Shown here piece after piece: positions 35,848 through 44,721 of a DNA stretch of 64,000 nt. Within the stretch, counting starts at the first letter, position 1, and the number at the start of each line of letters is the position of its first letter. The notes beneath the pieces are model-generated. The model did no database searches. It saw only the letters and a list, made by a program, of their open reading frames with translations, and had not been told where the DNA came from. The translations under genes were made by a program, and so were the position numbers. The stretch is from an uncultured Siphonobacter sp. Its GTDB lineage: Bacteria > Bacteroidota > Bacteroidia > Cytophagales > Spirosomataceae. The DNA is taken from positions 474,943-538,942 of the forward strand of contig CAJYIW010000024.1 in the NCBI GenBank assembly GCA_913775095.1, in the 5' to 3' direction.

Positions 35848-37062
35848 ATGAAAAGACTTAAAACCCGAATTCTGACCGTAGCGGCTTTTGTAAGTTCCTC
35901 TACTTTAGCCATGGCTCAAAACGGTAGTACAGTAATTGGGCAAGTCAATAGTGATCGCATTCCTATTCCTGCTGTTCCTTTCGTTAATATTTCTCCCGAT
36001 GCCCGTTCGGCAGCTCTCGGAGATGCGGGTGTGGCCCTTAGTCCCGGACAGGATGCCAACGGTACGTTCTGGAACACCTCCAAATTGGTATACGCAGACA
36101 ACGATGCCGGAGCGTCGGTAACCTATACTCCCTGGCTACGAAACCTGGTGGGAGACATGTGGCTTACCTACGTCAGCGGCTATAAAAAGATTGGCAAGAA
36201 TCAGGTGGTCGGCCTTTCGATGAATTACTTTAACCTGGGCGATATTCAGTTTACCAATGAAAGTGGCACCAATACCGGCCAGTTTTATTCGAAAGAATAC
36301 GCCATCGCTGGTTCGTATGCCCTTAAATTATCCAACGAGCTTTCGTTAGGCCTGAACCTTCGTTTCATTAATTCCAATCTTACGGGAAATGAAGTCATTG
36401 CGGGGGTTGCCCTGCGTCCGGGTCGTACGGCCGCGGGCGATATCTCTTTATTCCGTAACGGCTATAGCCCCGAGAAAAAGTGGTTCGCCAACTACGGGAT
36501 CATGATTCAAAACCTGGGTGGTAAGATCAATTACGGAGGCACCGCTCAGGCTCCTTACTTTATTCCTACGAACCTCAAGTTAGGTACGGCCATTACGAAT
36601 CGTCTGGACGACAAAAACTCGCTGACGTTCACCGTTGATCTTAATAAACTGATGGTCCCTACGCCACCTCGGTATGACGTAGCGACGGGTAAGCCTCTGG
36701 ATGGCAAAAAGGCCGTGGGTGACCGGGGTCTGTTTGAAGGGGTTTTCGGTTCATTTGCGGATGCTCCCGGCGGATTTAAGGAAGAATTACAGGAGGTTAC
36801 CGTTTCAGCGGGTCTGGAATACAGCTGGAATAAAATTCTGGCGGCTCGTCTGGGTTACTTCTACGAAAATCCCAACAAAGGGAACCGTAGTTACGTAACA
36901 GCAGGTTTTGGAGTGAACTACCAACGCGTAGGTCTGGATTTCGCTTACCTGTTCCAGGGCGGCGGCCAGATTAATCCCCTCAACAATACCCTGCGTCTGA
37001 CCTTATCTTTCCTGTTTGATAAAAAACAACGCATCGACGAAGCTCCCCGCGATAACTTCTAA
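35848..37062 (+). CDS. porV: Type IX secretion outer-membrane protein PorV
   Basis: Outer-membrane barrel of the FadL-like group, 404 residues. It shuttles type IX cargo from the secretion pore to PorU. The ATG at 35848 starts a clear signal peptide (MKRLKTRILTVAAFVSSSTLAMAQ); the frame is open upstream but without sense. Typical PorV traits are FVNISPDARSAALGDAGVAL soon after the signal, NGTFWNTSKLVY, the YGIMIQNLGGKINYGG strand pair and the C-terminal LNNTLRLTLSFLF. It follows porU by 131 bases, the usual order in Bacteroidota. Confidence 0.95.
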   Translation: MKRLKTRILTVAAFVSSSTLAMAQNGSTVIGQVNSDRIPIPAVPFVNISPDARSAALGDAGVALSPGQDANGTFWNTSKLVYADNDAGASVTYTPWLRNLVGDMWLTYVSGYKKIGKNQVVGLSMNYFNLGDIQFTNESGTNTGQFYSKEYAIAGSYALKLSNELSLGLNLRFINSNLTGNEVIAGVALRPGRTAAGDISLFRNGYSPEKKWFANYGIMIQNLGGKINYGGTAQAPYFIPTNLKLGTAITNRLDDKNSLTFTVDLNKLMVPTPPRYDVATGKPLDGKKAVGDRGLFEGVFGSFADAPGGFKEELQEVTVSAGLEYSWNKILAARLGYFYENPNKGNRSYVTAGFGVNYQRVGLDFAYLFQGGGQINPLNNTLRLTLSFLFDKKQRIDEAPRDNF

Positions 37063-37090
37063 GGTCGGTCTGTTTGATGAAAGTTTTTAA

Positions 37091-37118
37091 AATGGCATTC
37101 TACGGAATGCCATTTTTT
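37091..37118 (+). terminator. Terminator after porV
   Basis: AATGGCATTC (37091-37100) pairs perfectly with GAATGCCATT (37105-37114) around TACG, followed by T to 37118. Confidence 0.9.
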
Positions 37119-37207
37119 ATGGTACCTCCCTGTTTCTATTCAGCAGAAGTAGTACCTTGGCTTTTCGCCCCCAGAACAAGTAAGGTTCTGAGGCGATTAA
37201 TTAATAG

Positions 37208-38497
37208 ATGATGATGAATTTAGATCGTACGCAAGCTCCTGACTTTCAACTCGCTCATACTGTTTCTCTACTTCCGGTACAGGCCTATACCCTCGACAAT
37301 GGCGTTCCGGTATATACCATCAATGCGGGTGCCCAACCCATAACCCGCGTGGAATGGGTGTTTGAAGCCGGCGGCTGGGATGAGCATTTACCCAATGTTT
37401 CTACGTTTACCTTACGGATGCTGAATGAGGGAACTCAAAAATATACCGGAGCGGAACTGGCTGAATTTTTCGATCAATACGGTTCCTTTCTTGAATTGAA
37501 TGCTTCTTCTGACCGGTCGACCGTCACGCTTTATGCCTTACGCAAGCACCTTCCGGTTCTGTTACCCCGCATTCAGGAACTGTTACAGGAAGCTACGTTC
37601 CCGGAAGGAGAGCTGGAAGTACAGCGGAATATTGCCCTGCAAACCCTTCAGGTAAACGAAGAAAAAACATCGTTTCTGGCTTCGCGTGGGTTTCGGGAAT
37701 CGCTATTTGGGAAGGATCATCCGTATGGCAGAAACCAGAATCAGGCGAACTTAAAAGCGTTTAAACGGGAAGATCTGGTTTCGTTTTATCAGAATCACAT
37801 CGTAGGCCATACCTTTCAGGTGTTCATTTCGGGACAGGTCGATGAGCGGGAAGTAGCCTTGCTCAATGAAGTTTTCGGGCAACAGGAGCTTCTGCCCCAG
37901 CCCAAACGCCAGTCTTTCGAGGTTCCGGCTATCAGCCACGACGCCGGGACTGTACTGATTGAATTACCCGAAAAAACCCAGTCTACCATTCGTCTGGGCC
38001 GACGCATCATCAACCGAATTCATCCCGACTACTATAAAGCGATGGTCACCAATGAAATATTTGGCGGATACTTCGGATCTCGTTTGATGAAAAACATTCG
38101 GGAAGAAAAAGGCTTTACTTACGGCATCTATTCTCAGATGAACAACTTCGCCGAGGCCAGTCAGCTGGTCATTGGAACAGACGTAAACAAAGAATTCACA
38201 ACTCAGACACTGGAAGAAATCAGAAAAGAACTGGAACGTTTGCAAACGGAATTAGTCCCGGAAGATGAATTGCAGACGGCTCAGAACTACATGATCGGGC
38301 AATTCATTGGCTCCCTGAATACGCCCTTCGAAATTGCCGACCGCCACAAGGTTCGCATTCTGAATAAGCTGCCCGACGATTACCACTTACGCTTCATTGA
38401 GCGAATCAGGGCCGTTACCCCGGAAGATGTCCTGGCAACGGCTCAAACTTATTTCCAGTGGAACGATTTGATTGAAGTAGTGGCGGGAGGAAAGTAG
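37208..38497 (+). CDS. M16 family protein lacking the zinc motif
   Basis: Pitrilysin/insulinase-type protein of 429 residues, cytosolic or periplasmic (no signal peptide). It has the two-domain M16 layout, and the C-terminal segment NIREEKGFTYGIYSQ with the R-x-Y-type GFTYG motif. The N-terminal zinc-binding HxxEH is replaced: where active members have HFLEH before M-L-x-x-GT, this one reads TFTLR (about 66-70, NVSTFTLRMLNEGT). It is therefore probably the non-catalytic partner type. Such proteins are normally paired with an active M16 gene next door; none is present. The first three codons are ATG, so the exact start is uncertain. Confidence 0.82.
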   Translation: MMMNLDRTQAPDFQLAHTVSLLPVQAYTLDNGVPVYTINAGAQPITRVEWVFEAGGWDEHLPNVSTFTLRMLNEGTQKYTGAELAEFFDQYGSFLELNASSDRSTVTLYALRKHLPVLLPRIQELLQEATFPEGELEVQRNIALQTLQVNEEKTSFLASRGFRESLFGKDHPYGRNQNQANLKAFKREDLVSFYQNHIVGHTFQVFISGQVDEREVALLNEVFGQQELLPQPKRQSFEVPAISHDAGTVLIELPEKTQSTIRLGRRIINRIHPDYYKAMVTNEIFGGYFGSRLMKNIREEKGFTYGIYSQMNNFAEASQLVIGTDVNKEFTTQTLEEIRKELERLQTELVPEDELQTAQNYMIGQFIGSLNTPFEIADRHKVRILNKLPDDYHLRFIERIRAVTPEDVLATAQTYFQWNDLIEVVAGGK

Positions 38498-38512
38498 CCG
38501 CCACTCCCGTTA

Positions 38513-38929
38513 TTACTTGCCATCCAGCTTCCCCGTCCGGAAGAGCTCGTAAAGACTCTGGGCAAAGATGAGGATGAGAATGATGGGTAATAAATGAGCT
38601 CCCCAGATAAAACCTTTACCCGTAAACTGATACGTTCCTGAAGAAAACTGAATAAAGACATTCAGAAAAATCATGGAAGAAATCACCAGCATGAGGGCCA
38701 GAACCAGTACACCCGTTCGGATGGGTAAGTACTTTTTCGCCAGTTCACTGGCCAGAATGGCCAGGCCTATGAGAGCCAGTACGAAGACCAGGGCCCGGGG
38801 AAAGTTTTTAAGATAAGCGTATTTATAAAGCCAGATTCCAACGCGACCCAGCAGATTGGGGTGGGAAAGTAACCACGCATCGGTTACAGCTAGTACTAAA
38901 TAAAGCAGGTAGTGGGAACGGAAACGCAT
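38513..38929 (-). CDS. Small membrane protein of unknown function
   Basis: Integral membrane protein of 138 residues with four hydrophobic segments (about 8-24, 44-62, 72-92, 108-126) and a short charged tail. No family recognised. The frame extends further upstream from a TTG at 38968, but those codons are encoded by a TTTTGAG-type repeat, so the ATG at 38929 is preferred. The stop codon lies 15 bases from the convergent M16-like gene. It is the downstream neighbour of the M28 peptidase on the same strand. Confidence 0.6.
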   Translation of the reverse strand: MRFRSHYLLYLVLAVTDAWLLSHPNLLGRVGIWLYKYAYLKNFPRALVFVLALIGLAILASELAKKYLPIRTGVLVLALMLVISSMIFLNVFIQFSSGTYQFTGKGFIWGAHLLPIILILIFAQSLYELFRTGKLDGK

Positions 38930-39000
38930 TAGAGTTTTGGGTTTTGAGTTTAGGGTTTGAGTGAACAACAGTAGAACTCAAAACCCTAAACTCTAAACAT
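38930..39000. repeat. TTTTGAG/TTTAGGG-type inverted repeat
   Basis: The gap between the M28 peptidase gene and the small membrane protein gene consists of TTTTGGGTTTTGAG, TTTAGGGTTTGAG and, after about 15 bases, the complementary CTCAAAACCCTAAACTC. The arms can pair. It is a looser relative of the 7-bp arrays at 262-352. Confidence 0.8.
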
Positions 39001-39005
39001 AGTAG

Positions 39006-40019
39006 TTATTCTTCCTGATAAAGCACCTGGGTTACGGTTTGGCCGACGGCTTTCATAACGTTTTTGTCGATTACTTCCATGTTGTCCTTGTGCGTATGAT
39101 GATAATCTCCAAAAGTCTTCGGATTGTTTACTTTCATCTCCACAATATCTACCATCGGAATCTTGGCTACTTCATTCACCGCCACGTGATCGTCGACTAA
39201 TCCTCCCCCCTGAATGGGTAAGAAATATTGATTGTAGCCTAAACGTCCCGCCGTATTCCAGATGTTCTGAACCACACTCGGAGCATATTGTACGGAGTAA
39301 CTCTCCTGCGGGAACTGAGCACCTTTCGCTCCTACCAGATCCAGCAGAATGCCATAATAAGCGGAATAGCCCGGCTTGTGCGGATTTTTGGCCCAGTACT
39401 GCGAACCTAAGGCCCAGTTAGACTTTTCCTGAGAAGGCTGCATGCCCTCTTTTTCACCCCAGTCTTCGATATCGAAGAAGATAATATCAATGCCTACGTT
39501 TTCCAGGGGCTTCGCCTTCAGGTTACGGGCAATCTCCAGTAAGACCCCGACGCCACTTCCTCCATCATTCGCTCCGTCGAAAGGCTTGTTTTTGTACTGA
39601 GCTACGGTGTCTTTATCCGCAAAGGGACGCGTATCCCAGTGAGCCGTCAGCAGAATGCGTTTTGCTGCTTCAGGGTTGATGCTTCCAATGATGTTCCGGG
39701 CATTGAGTTTGGTCCCGTCGAAGGCCGTTTCGGTAAATTTCTGCTCAGTAACGGCAAAACCGTAGCCTTTCAGCTTGGCTACCAGCCAGTCACCACAGGC
39801 CTGATGAGCTTTGGAATTAGGAATGCGAGGACCGAAATCGACCTGTTTCTGCACGAAGGCATAAGCCGAGTCGGCGTTGAAGACAGGAGCCGGAGCCAGG
39901 GGTGTTTCCTGCGTGCTGGCAGTATTCTCACTGCTACCCGTTTTTTCCTTACAGGACTGAATCAGAACGCCTGCGGCACCGAAAGCGACCAGCAAAGCCA
40001 GAGTTGATAAACGTTTCAT
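39006..40019 (-). CDS. M28 family peptidase / glutaminyl cyclase-like lipoprotein
   Basis: Predicted lipoprotein of 337 residues (signal to the cysteine at residue 23, IQSC). The M28 zinc site is complete: TAHWDTRP (His, Asp), GANDGGSGVG (bridging Asp), FFDIEDWGE (Glu/Asp), LDLVGAKG (Asp) and a late DYHHTHKDNM (His). The spacing and the ALGSQYWAKNPH segment resemble the glutaminyl-peptide cyclotransferase branch of M28 rather than aminopeptidases. Periplasmic side of a membrane is likely. Start at 40019 gives the lipoprotein signal; the frame is open upstream into cysS. It follows cysS by 49 bases that carry a hairpin. Confidence 0.85.
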   Translation of the reverse strand: MKRLSTLALLVAFGAAGVLIQSCKEKTGSSENTASTQETPLAPAPVFNADSAYAFVQKQVDFGPRIPNSKAHQACGDWLVAKLKGYGFAVTEQKFTETAFDGTKLNARNIIGSINPEAAKRILLTAHWDTRPFADKDTVAQYKNKPFDGANDGGSGVGVLLEIARNLKAKPLENVGIDIIFFDIEDWGEKEGMQPSQEKSNWALGSQYWAKNPHKPGYSAYYGILLDLVGAKGAQFPQESYSVQYAPSVVQNIWNTAGRLGYNQYFLPIQGGGLVDDHVAVNEVAKIPMVDIVEMKVNNPKTFGDYHHTHKDNMEVIDKNVMKAVGQTVTQVLYQEE

Positions 40020-40035
40020 GGGGTATGGTTTGAAA

Positions 40036-40064
40036 ATCGGCGTAGAGGGTTGCCCTACGCCGAT
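40036..40064 (-). terminator. Hairpin between cysS and the M28 gene
   Basis: ATCGGCGTAG (40036-40045) pairs with CTACGCCGAT (40055-40064). Read on the minus strand it follows the cysS stop and precedes the M28 start, with only four T after it; terminator or processing site. Confidence 0.55.
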
Positions 40065-40068
40065 GCAT

Positions 40069-41559
40069 TTATTCTTCGTAAGCCCAGTCGATCTTGTGTT
40101 TGAGATCCTTAATAACCAGACCATTCTGTTTAAATACGGAACGAACCTGATCGACTTTATCGTATTGTTTCTGCGTTTTGAAGTCGCGATATAAATCCAG
40201 CAGACCATCAATCAGTGGCTCGAATGCCTGATTCCGCTCTTCTTCCAGACCCAGAATATCCGACAGGAAGGTCATATAGCTGGTCTTCAGTTTGTTGAAA
40301 ACCTCCTCACCTAACTGAGCGGGCTTCACCTGAAGCATGTATAACTGGTTGATTTTCTTCAGCAACGCAAATAAATGAGCAATGGCAACGGCCGTATTCA
40401 GGTCGTCGTTCATGCCTTCGTAAGCCCCTTCGATGGCTTTTTCTACTTCCTCGATCTGTTTGGCATCTACGGGGATTGTTTCGTCCGCCACAAATTCCAT
40501 ATCACGAATCAGACGCAGGCCATTAATCAAACGCTTGTATCCTTTCTGAGCCGCTTTCAGAGCTTCATTGGAGAAATCCAGCGTTGAACGATACTGGCTT
40601 TGTAACATGAAGAACCGAACCGTCATGGGAGAATAGGGCTGCTCGAGCAAATGGTGACTCCCGGCAAATAATTCGTTCGGTAAAAACGAGTTACCCAGAG
40701 ATTTGGACATTTTCTGTCCGTTCACCGTCAGCATGTTCGAGTGCATCCAGTACTTCACGGGCGATACGTCATTCAGACCCGTACCCTGAGCGATTTCACA
40801 TTCGTGGTGCGGAAATTTCAGGTCCATACCCCCACCGTGAATATCAAACTGCTTTCCTAAGTATTTGGTACTCATACAGGTACACTCCAGGTGCCAGCCG
40901 GGAAAACCCGCTCCCCAGGGACTGGGCCAACGCATGAGGTGATCAGGAGCCGCTTTTTTCCAGATGGCAAAGTCCAGCGGACTCTTCTTTTCACCGACGC
41001 CGTCGAGATCGCGGGTTTCGGTTAACAGGTCCTCCAGAATCCGACCCGAAAGCTTGCCATAATCCTGATGCTGCTGGTTGTATTTTTCGATATCGAAGTA
41101 AACCGAGCCATTCGATTCATACGCCAGGCCCTTGCCCAGCAAATCCTTCACTGCTTCGATTTGTTCGACAATATGGCCCGTAGCGGTCGGCTCGATGCTG
41201 GGAGGCAGGAAGTTGAATTTCGACAACACCTGATGGAAATCATCGGTATAGCGGTGCACGATCTCCATCGGCTCCAGCTTCTCCAGACGGGCCATCCGGC
41301 CAATTTTGTCTTCCCCTTCGTCGCTGTCGCCAGTCAGGTGCCCCACATCCGTCAGGTTACGAACGTATCGAACCTTATACCCGATGTGCCGCAGGTAACG
41401 CACCAGCACGTCGAAGGTCAGAAACGTCCGGACGTTCCCCAGATGCACGTAATTGTAGACCGTAGGGCCACAGACGTACAGACCCACGTGAGTCGGATGA
41501 AGGGGTTGAAAAACTTCTTTCTCCCGGCTAAGGGTATTGTAGATTTTCAGAGATTGCAT
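40069..41559 (-). CDS. cysS: Cysteine-tRNA ligase
   Basis: Class I aminoacyl-tRNA synthetase charging tRNA-Cys, 496 residues. Signatures: zinc ligand C30 in YVCGPTVYN, the HIGH-type HLGN (39-42), the further ligands in WHLECTCMS and HHECE (about 220-245), and KMSKS near residue 282. C-terminal DALR and anticodon-binding parts are present. Length is normal for the family. A -7 box on the minus strand (41698-41705) lies about 140 bases upstream of the start. Confidence 0.96.
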   Translation of the reverse strand: MQSLKIYNTLSREKEVFQPLHPTHVGLYVCGPTVYNYVHLGNVRTFLTFDVLVRYLRHIGYKVRYVRNLTDVGHLTGDSDEGEDKIGRMARLEKLEPMEIVHRYTDDFHQVLSKFNFLPPSIEPTATGHIVEQIEAVKDLLGKGLAYESNGSVYFDIEKYNQQHQDYGKLSGRILEDLLTETRDLDGVGEKKSPLDFAIWKKAAPDHLMRWPSPWGAGFPGWHLECTCMSTKYLGKQFDIHGGGMDLKFPHHECEIAQGTGLNDVSPVKYWMHSNMLTVNGQKMSKSLGNSFLPNELFAGSHHLLEQPYSPMTVRFFMLQSQYRSTLDFSNEALKAAQKGYKRLINGLRLIRDMEFVADETIPVDAKQIEEVEKAIEGAYEGMNDDLNTAVAIAHLFALLKKINQLYMLQVKPAQLGEEVFNKLKTSYMTFLSDILGLEEERNQAFEPLIDGLLDLYRDFKTQKQYDKVDQVRSVFKQNGLVIKDLKHKIDWAYEE

Positions 41560-41697
41560 GCAAAAAATAATTGAATGAGATCAGTACTGAAAAATCAGCA
41601 CGTGCGAATAAGAACCGTCGAAGATTACAGACCGTTCCAACATCGAAATACGCGGTAAGAAAAAGAAGCTTGTGCCACGTCATAAAAGGTTTGGCTG

Positions 41698-41705
41698 CAA
41701 AAGTA
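41698..41705 (-). promoter_or_regulatory. -7 box upstream of cysS
   Basis: On the minus strand TACTTTTG matches TAnnTTTG. It would give a leader of about 130 bases before cysS. No -33 element was found at the usual spacing. Confidence 0.4.
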
Positions 41706-41713
41706 AGGAAAAG

Positions 41714-41862
41714 AGTTTAGGGTTTTGAGTTTTGGGTTTAGAGTTTACGAGAATTTGAAAGACTACGCTCATTTACAGAATTATAGCTCATGAACGAAGC
41801 ACTTCTGTTTCGTGGCTCCACAACGCAAAAACCCAAAACGCAAAACCCAAAACCCAAAACTC
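41714..41862. repeat. TTTAGGG/TTTTGAG tract and its inverted counterpart
   Basis: GAGTTTAGGGTTTTGAG and GGGTTTAGAG (41714-41748) are followed about 75 bases later by a complementary stretch of AAAACCCAAAAC and CGCAAAACCC units (41822-41861). It is the same relation as at 38930-39000. It fills most of the gap between the divergent cysS and GNAT-like genes. Confidence 0.8.
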
Positions 41863-41865
41863 CCC

Positions 41866-41873
41866 TATCTTTG
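41866..41873 (+). promoter_or_regulatory. -7 box of the GNAT-like gene
   Basis: TATCTTTG is an exact TAnnTTTG match, 20 bases before the ATG at 41894, right at the end of the repeat tract. The -33 region is formed by the repeat itself. Confidence 0.6.
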
Positions 41874-41893
41874 ACCCAGGTTTCTTTCCCGAT

Positions 41894-43075
41894 ATGGCTA
41901 TGCTTTTGTTTGAAGTCGGTGCTAATCCCAGTGCCCAGCGTGAGTTTTTGATGTTTCCGGTTCGTCTGTATCGAAATGATCCGAACTGGATTCGTCCCCT
42001 GGATCAGGACATTGAAGATGTCTTTGATCCGAAGAAAAACAAAATGTTCAAACACGGTGAATGCATTCGCTGGATTCTACAGAACGAAGCCGGACAAACC
42101 ATTGGCCGCGTTGCTGCCTTCATTGATCACGACAAAGCTCACAAAGAAGATCAGCCTACGGGCGGAATGGGCTTTTTCGAGTGCATTGAAGATGAAAAAG
42201 CAGCTTTTCTGCTCTTTCAAGCTTGTAAAGACTGGCTCGCCAGTAAAGGCATGGAAGCCATGGACGGCCCCATTAACTTCGGTGAACGCGAAGCCTGGTG
42301 GGGCTTAATGGTGCAGGGCTGGGACTTTGAGCCTACCTATAAAATGCCCTGGACGAAGGAGTACTACATTGCCTACTTCGAGAACTACGGTTTTCAGGAT
42401 TACTTCAAGCAATTCGTTTATACGTCTCCCATTCGGGAAGTAGTGGTTTCCCCCAACGTGGAGGAAAAAGCTCAGCGGGTGTACGCCAATCCCGATTTTA
42501 CGTTTCAGCACATCGAAAAGAAAGAGCTGGCTAAATACACCGAAGATTTCCGCAGTATCTATAACAAAGCCTGGGCCAAGTTTCCGGGCGTGAAGGAAAT
42601 GAGCATCGAACAGGCCCGCTCACTGGTCAATTCGATGAAACCCATTATTGATGAACAGCTCATCTGGTTTGCGTACGCAGGTGGTGAAGCCGTCGCTTTT
42701 TTCATCGTAATCCCTGATTTGAACCAGATTGTCAAGCATTTGAATGGCAAATTCGGGTTATTGCAAAAGTTGAAGCTATTGTATCTGCTGAAATGGAAGA
42801 AAGTAGTTACCCGAACCTGTGGCCTTATTTTCGGCGTTATTCCCGATTATCAGGGAAAAGGGGTAGAATCCGCCATTGCCTTACGTTTCCGTCAGGCGGG
42901 CCGCGATAATCCTGATTACCAGTACGATACCATTGATATGAACTGGGTGGGTGATTTCAATCCCCGCATGAATCGCTTCGTTTCGCAGCTGGGCACCCGC
43001 ATTGACAAAAGTTACATTACCTATCGTTACCTCTTTGATCGCACGAAGGAATTCAAGCGTTGCCCACGGGTTTAG
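41894..43075 (+). CDS. GNAT-like acyltransferase family protein
   Basis: Cytosolic protein of 393 residues that reads as a double GNAT-fold protein. The N-terminal half has RDP-like FPVRLYRNDPNWIRPL, RVAAFIDHDKAHK and the family segment DGPINFGEREAWWGLMVQGWDFEPTYKMPW (about 123-152). The C-terminal half has FGVIPDYQGKGVESAIALRF, a Q-x-x-G-x-G/A acetyl-CoA loop (about 314-333). The substrate is unknown; similar proteins are found widely as hypothetical acetyltransferases. Its promoter overlaps a repeat tract and a strong terminator follows. Confidence 0.75.
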   Translation: MAMLLFEVGANPSAQREFLMFPVRLYRNDPNWIRPLDQDIEDVFDPKKNKMFKHGECIRWILQNEAGQTIGRVAAFIDHDKAHKEDQPTGGMGFFECIEDEKAAFLLFQACKDWLASKGMEAMDGPINFGEREAWWGLMVQGWDFEPTYKMPWTKEYYIAYFENYGFQDYFKQFVYTSPIREVVVSPNVEEKAQRVYANPDFTFQHIEKKELAKYTEDFRSIYNKAWAKFPGVKEMSIEQARSLVNSMKPIIDEQLIWFAYAGGEAVAFFIVIPDLNQIVKHLNGKFGLLQKLKLLYLLKWKKVVTRTCGLIFGVIPDYQGKGVESAIALRFRQAGRDNPDYQYDTIDMNWVGDFNPRMNRFVSQLGTRIDKSYITYRYLFDRTKEFKRCPRV

Positions 43076-43098
43076 CTGGATTGGACCCGATAGTCATG

Positions 43099-43134
43099 AA
43101 GGTTACCTCCCTGAGACGGAGGTAACCTTTTTTT
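43099..43134 (+). terminator. Terminator after the GNAT-like gene
   Basis: AAGGTTACCTCC (43099-43110) pairs perfectly with GGAGGTAACCTT (43118-43129), then T to 43134. Confidence 0.93.
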
Positions 43135-43263
43135 ATGGCTTATTTATGAATATTAAATTTCACCCCTCCCATTAAACTTCTCCTCTTTTATATCCATCTC
43201 AAGGCTATACCATCTTCCTGATTATGAGCTCATTCTTTACTACCTCTCGTTTTAACTAAATCG

Positions 43264-44694
43264 ATGAAAAGTAATCTTAGTCAGCTCAGGCATTTATACC
43301 TGCGGGCGGGTTTCGGAGCCAGCCCGGCAGAACTACAGGCCGCCAGCCATCATTCTCTTTCCAAAGTGGTGGATCGTCTTTTTGAAGACTCCCAATCCAG
43401 CTCTGCCCTTCACGTAGTAGACCCGCAGCAGTTGGGCTATACCCGCCAAACGCTGCTGGAGATGGTCATGCAGAAGGATAGTTTATCGAAGGATCAGAGA
43501 AAGCAGATGACCCAGCAGGTTCAGCGTGAAAAACGGGAACAGATTGGGGACCTCAACTACGCCTGGGTCAATCAAATGGGTTCAGGAAAGGAAACGTTAC
43601 GGGAAAAGATGACGCTCTTCTGGCACGGTCACTTTGCCTGCCGCAGCCTGAATCCCGACTATGTGCAACGACAGAACAACGTCCTTCGCGAGCATGCTCT
43701 GGGCAAATTTGGCGATCTACTCGGAGCTATTTCCAAAGACCCCGCCATGCTTCAGTTTCTGAACAATCAGCAAAATCGGAAACAAAGTCCCAACGAGAAT
43801 TTTGCCCGGGAAGTCATGGAATTGTTTACGCTGGGCCGGGGAAACTACACCGAAAAAGACATCAAAGAAGCCGCCCGTAGCTTTACGGGCTGGGGTTTTA
43901 ATGCTCGGGGCGAATTCGTTTTTCGCAAAAATCAACACGACGATGGCCCGAAAACCATTTTTGGGAAAACCGGAAACTTCAGCGGAGAAGACACCCTGAA
44001 TTTACTACTGGAACGACCCGAAACGGCGACTTTCCTGGTTACCAAAGTCTATCGCTTTTTTGTAAATGATATACCTGACCAGAAGATTATCAAAGAATTA
44101 GCTCCGCGTTTTCGACAAAAAGAGTACGATATCAGCTGGCTGATGAAGGCGATTTTTTCTTCCGAGTGGTTTTACGATCCGAAAAACATCGGTACGAAAA
44201 TCAAATCTCCCGTGGAGTTTCTGGTCGGCTTGCAACGCACGTTTGGATTAACCTACGGCAGCAAACAGTCCGTTTTGTACATCCAGAAGGCTCTGGATCA
44301 GGTGCTTTTTTATCCCCCAAACGTAGCCGGCTGGCCGGGCGGCACGGCCTGGATTGATTCGTCCAGTCTGCTTCTGCGGATGAAGTTGCCCGAAGTCATC
44401 TTCAATTCTGCTGAACTCAACTTCAAAGCCAAAGCCGACGGTGATGTCAATACCGACTACCTGACGAAGAAAAAAGGGCGGCCCTTCGAGCGGGTTGAAC
44501 TGGACTGGCAGCGTTTTGGCGAAACCTTCGAAGACCTTCGGGGGGAAGCCTTGCTTACCGCCTTAAGTGGGCAGTTACTGCAACGCCCCCTTGGTTCCGT
44601 TCAGAAAAATCTGATTCTGAAACGAAAAAAAGAGACTGAGTTGAAAGAGTACACGCTGGCTTTACTGACGCTTCTGGAATATCAGTTGTGTTAA
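43264..44694 (+). CDS. DUF1800 domain protein
   Basis: Protein of 476 residues, DUF1800 along its length: HLYLRAGFGASPAEL at the start, MTLFWHGHFACR (about 118-129), NENFAREVMELFTLGRGNYTEKDIKEAARSFTGW (about 178-211), HDDGPKTIFG and the end region PNVAGWPGGTAWIDSSSLLLR. The family is a frequent partner of DUF1501 proteins in Bacteroidota and planctomycetes; biochemical role unknown. No signal peptide is visible. It is followed after 27 bases by its DUF1501 partner. Confidence 0.9.
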   Translation: MKSNLSQLRHLYLRAGFGASPAELQAASHHSLSKVVDRLFEDSQSSSALHVVDPQQLGYTRQTLLEMVMQKDSLSKDQRKQMTQQVQREKREQIGDLNYAWVNQMGSGKETLREKMTLFWHGHFACRSLNPDYVQRQNNVLREHALGKFGDLLGAISKDPAMLQFLNNQQNRKQSPNENFAREVMELFTLGRGNYTEKDIKEAARSFTGWGFNARGEFVFRKNQHDDGPKTIFGKTGNFSGEDTLNLLLERPETATFLVTKVYRFFVNDIPDQKIIKELAPRFRQKEYDISWLMKAIFSSEWFYDPKNIGTKIKSPVEFLVGLQRTFGLTYGSKQSVLYIQKALDQVLFYPPNVAGWPGGTAWIDSSSLLLRMKLPEVIFNSAELNFKAKADGDVNTDYLTKKKGRPFERVELDWQRFGETFEDLRGEALLTALSGQLLQRPLGSVQKNLILKRKKETELKEYTLALLTLLEYQLC

Positions 44695-44721
44695 TCGCTC
44701 CACTCCTAACTAAACCGCTTT

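Noticed and set aside
41068..41574. 168-residue plus-strand frame
   Set aside because: Antisense shadow of cysS.
38930..41862. TTTAGGG words as telomere-like repeats
   Set aside because: The words are few, irregular and internal; resemblance to plant telomere repeats is coincidental.
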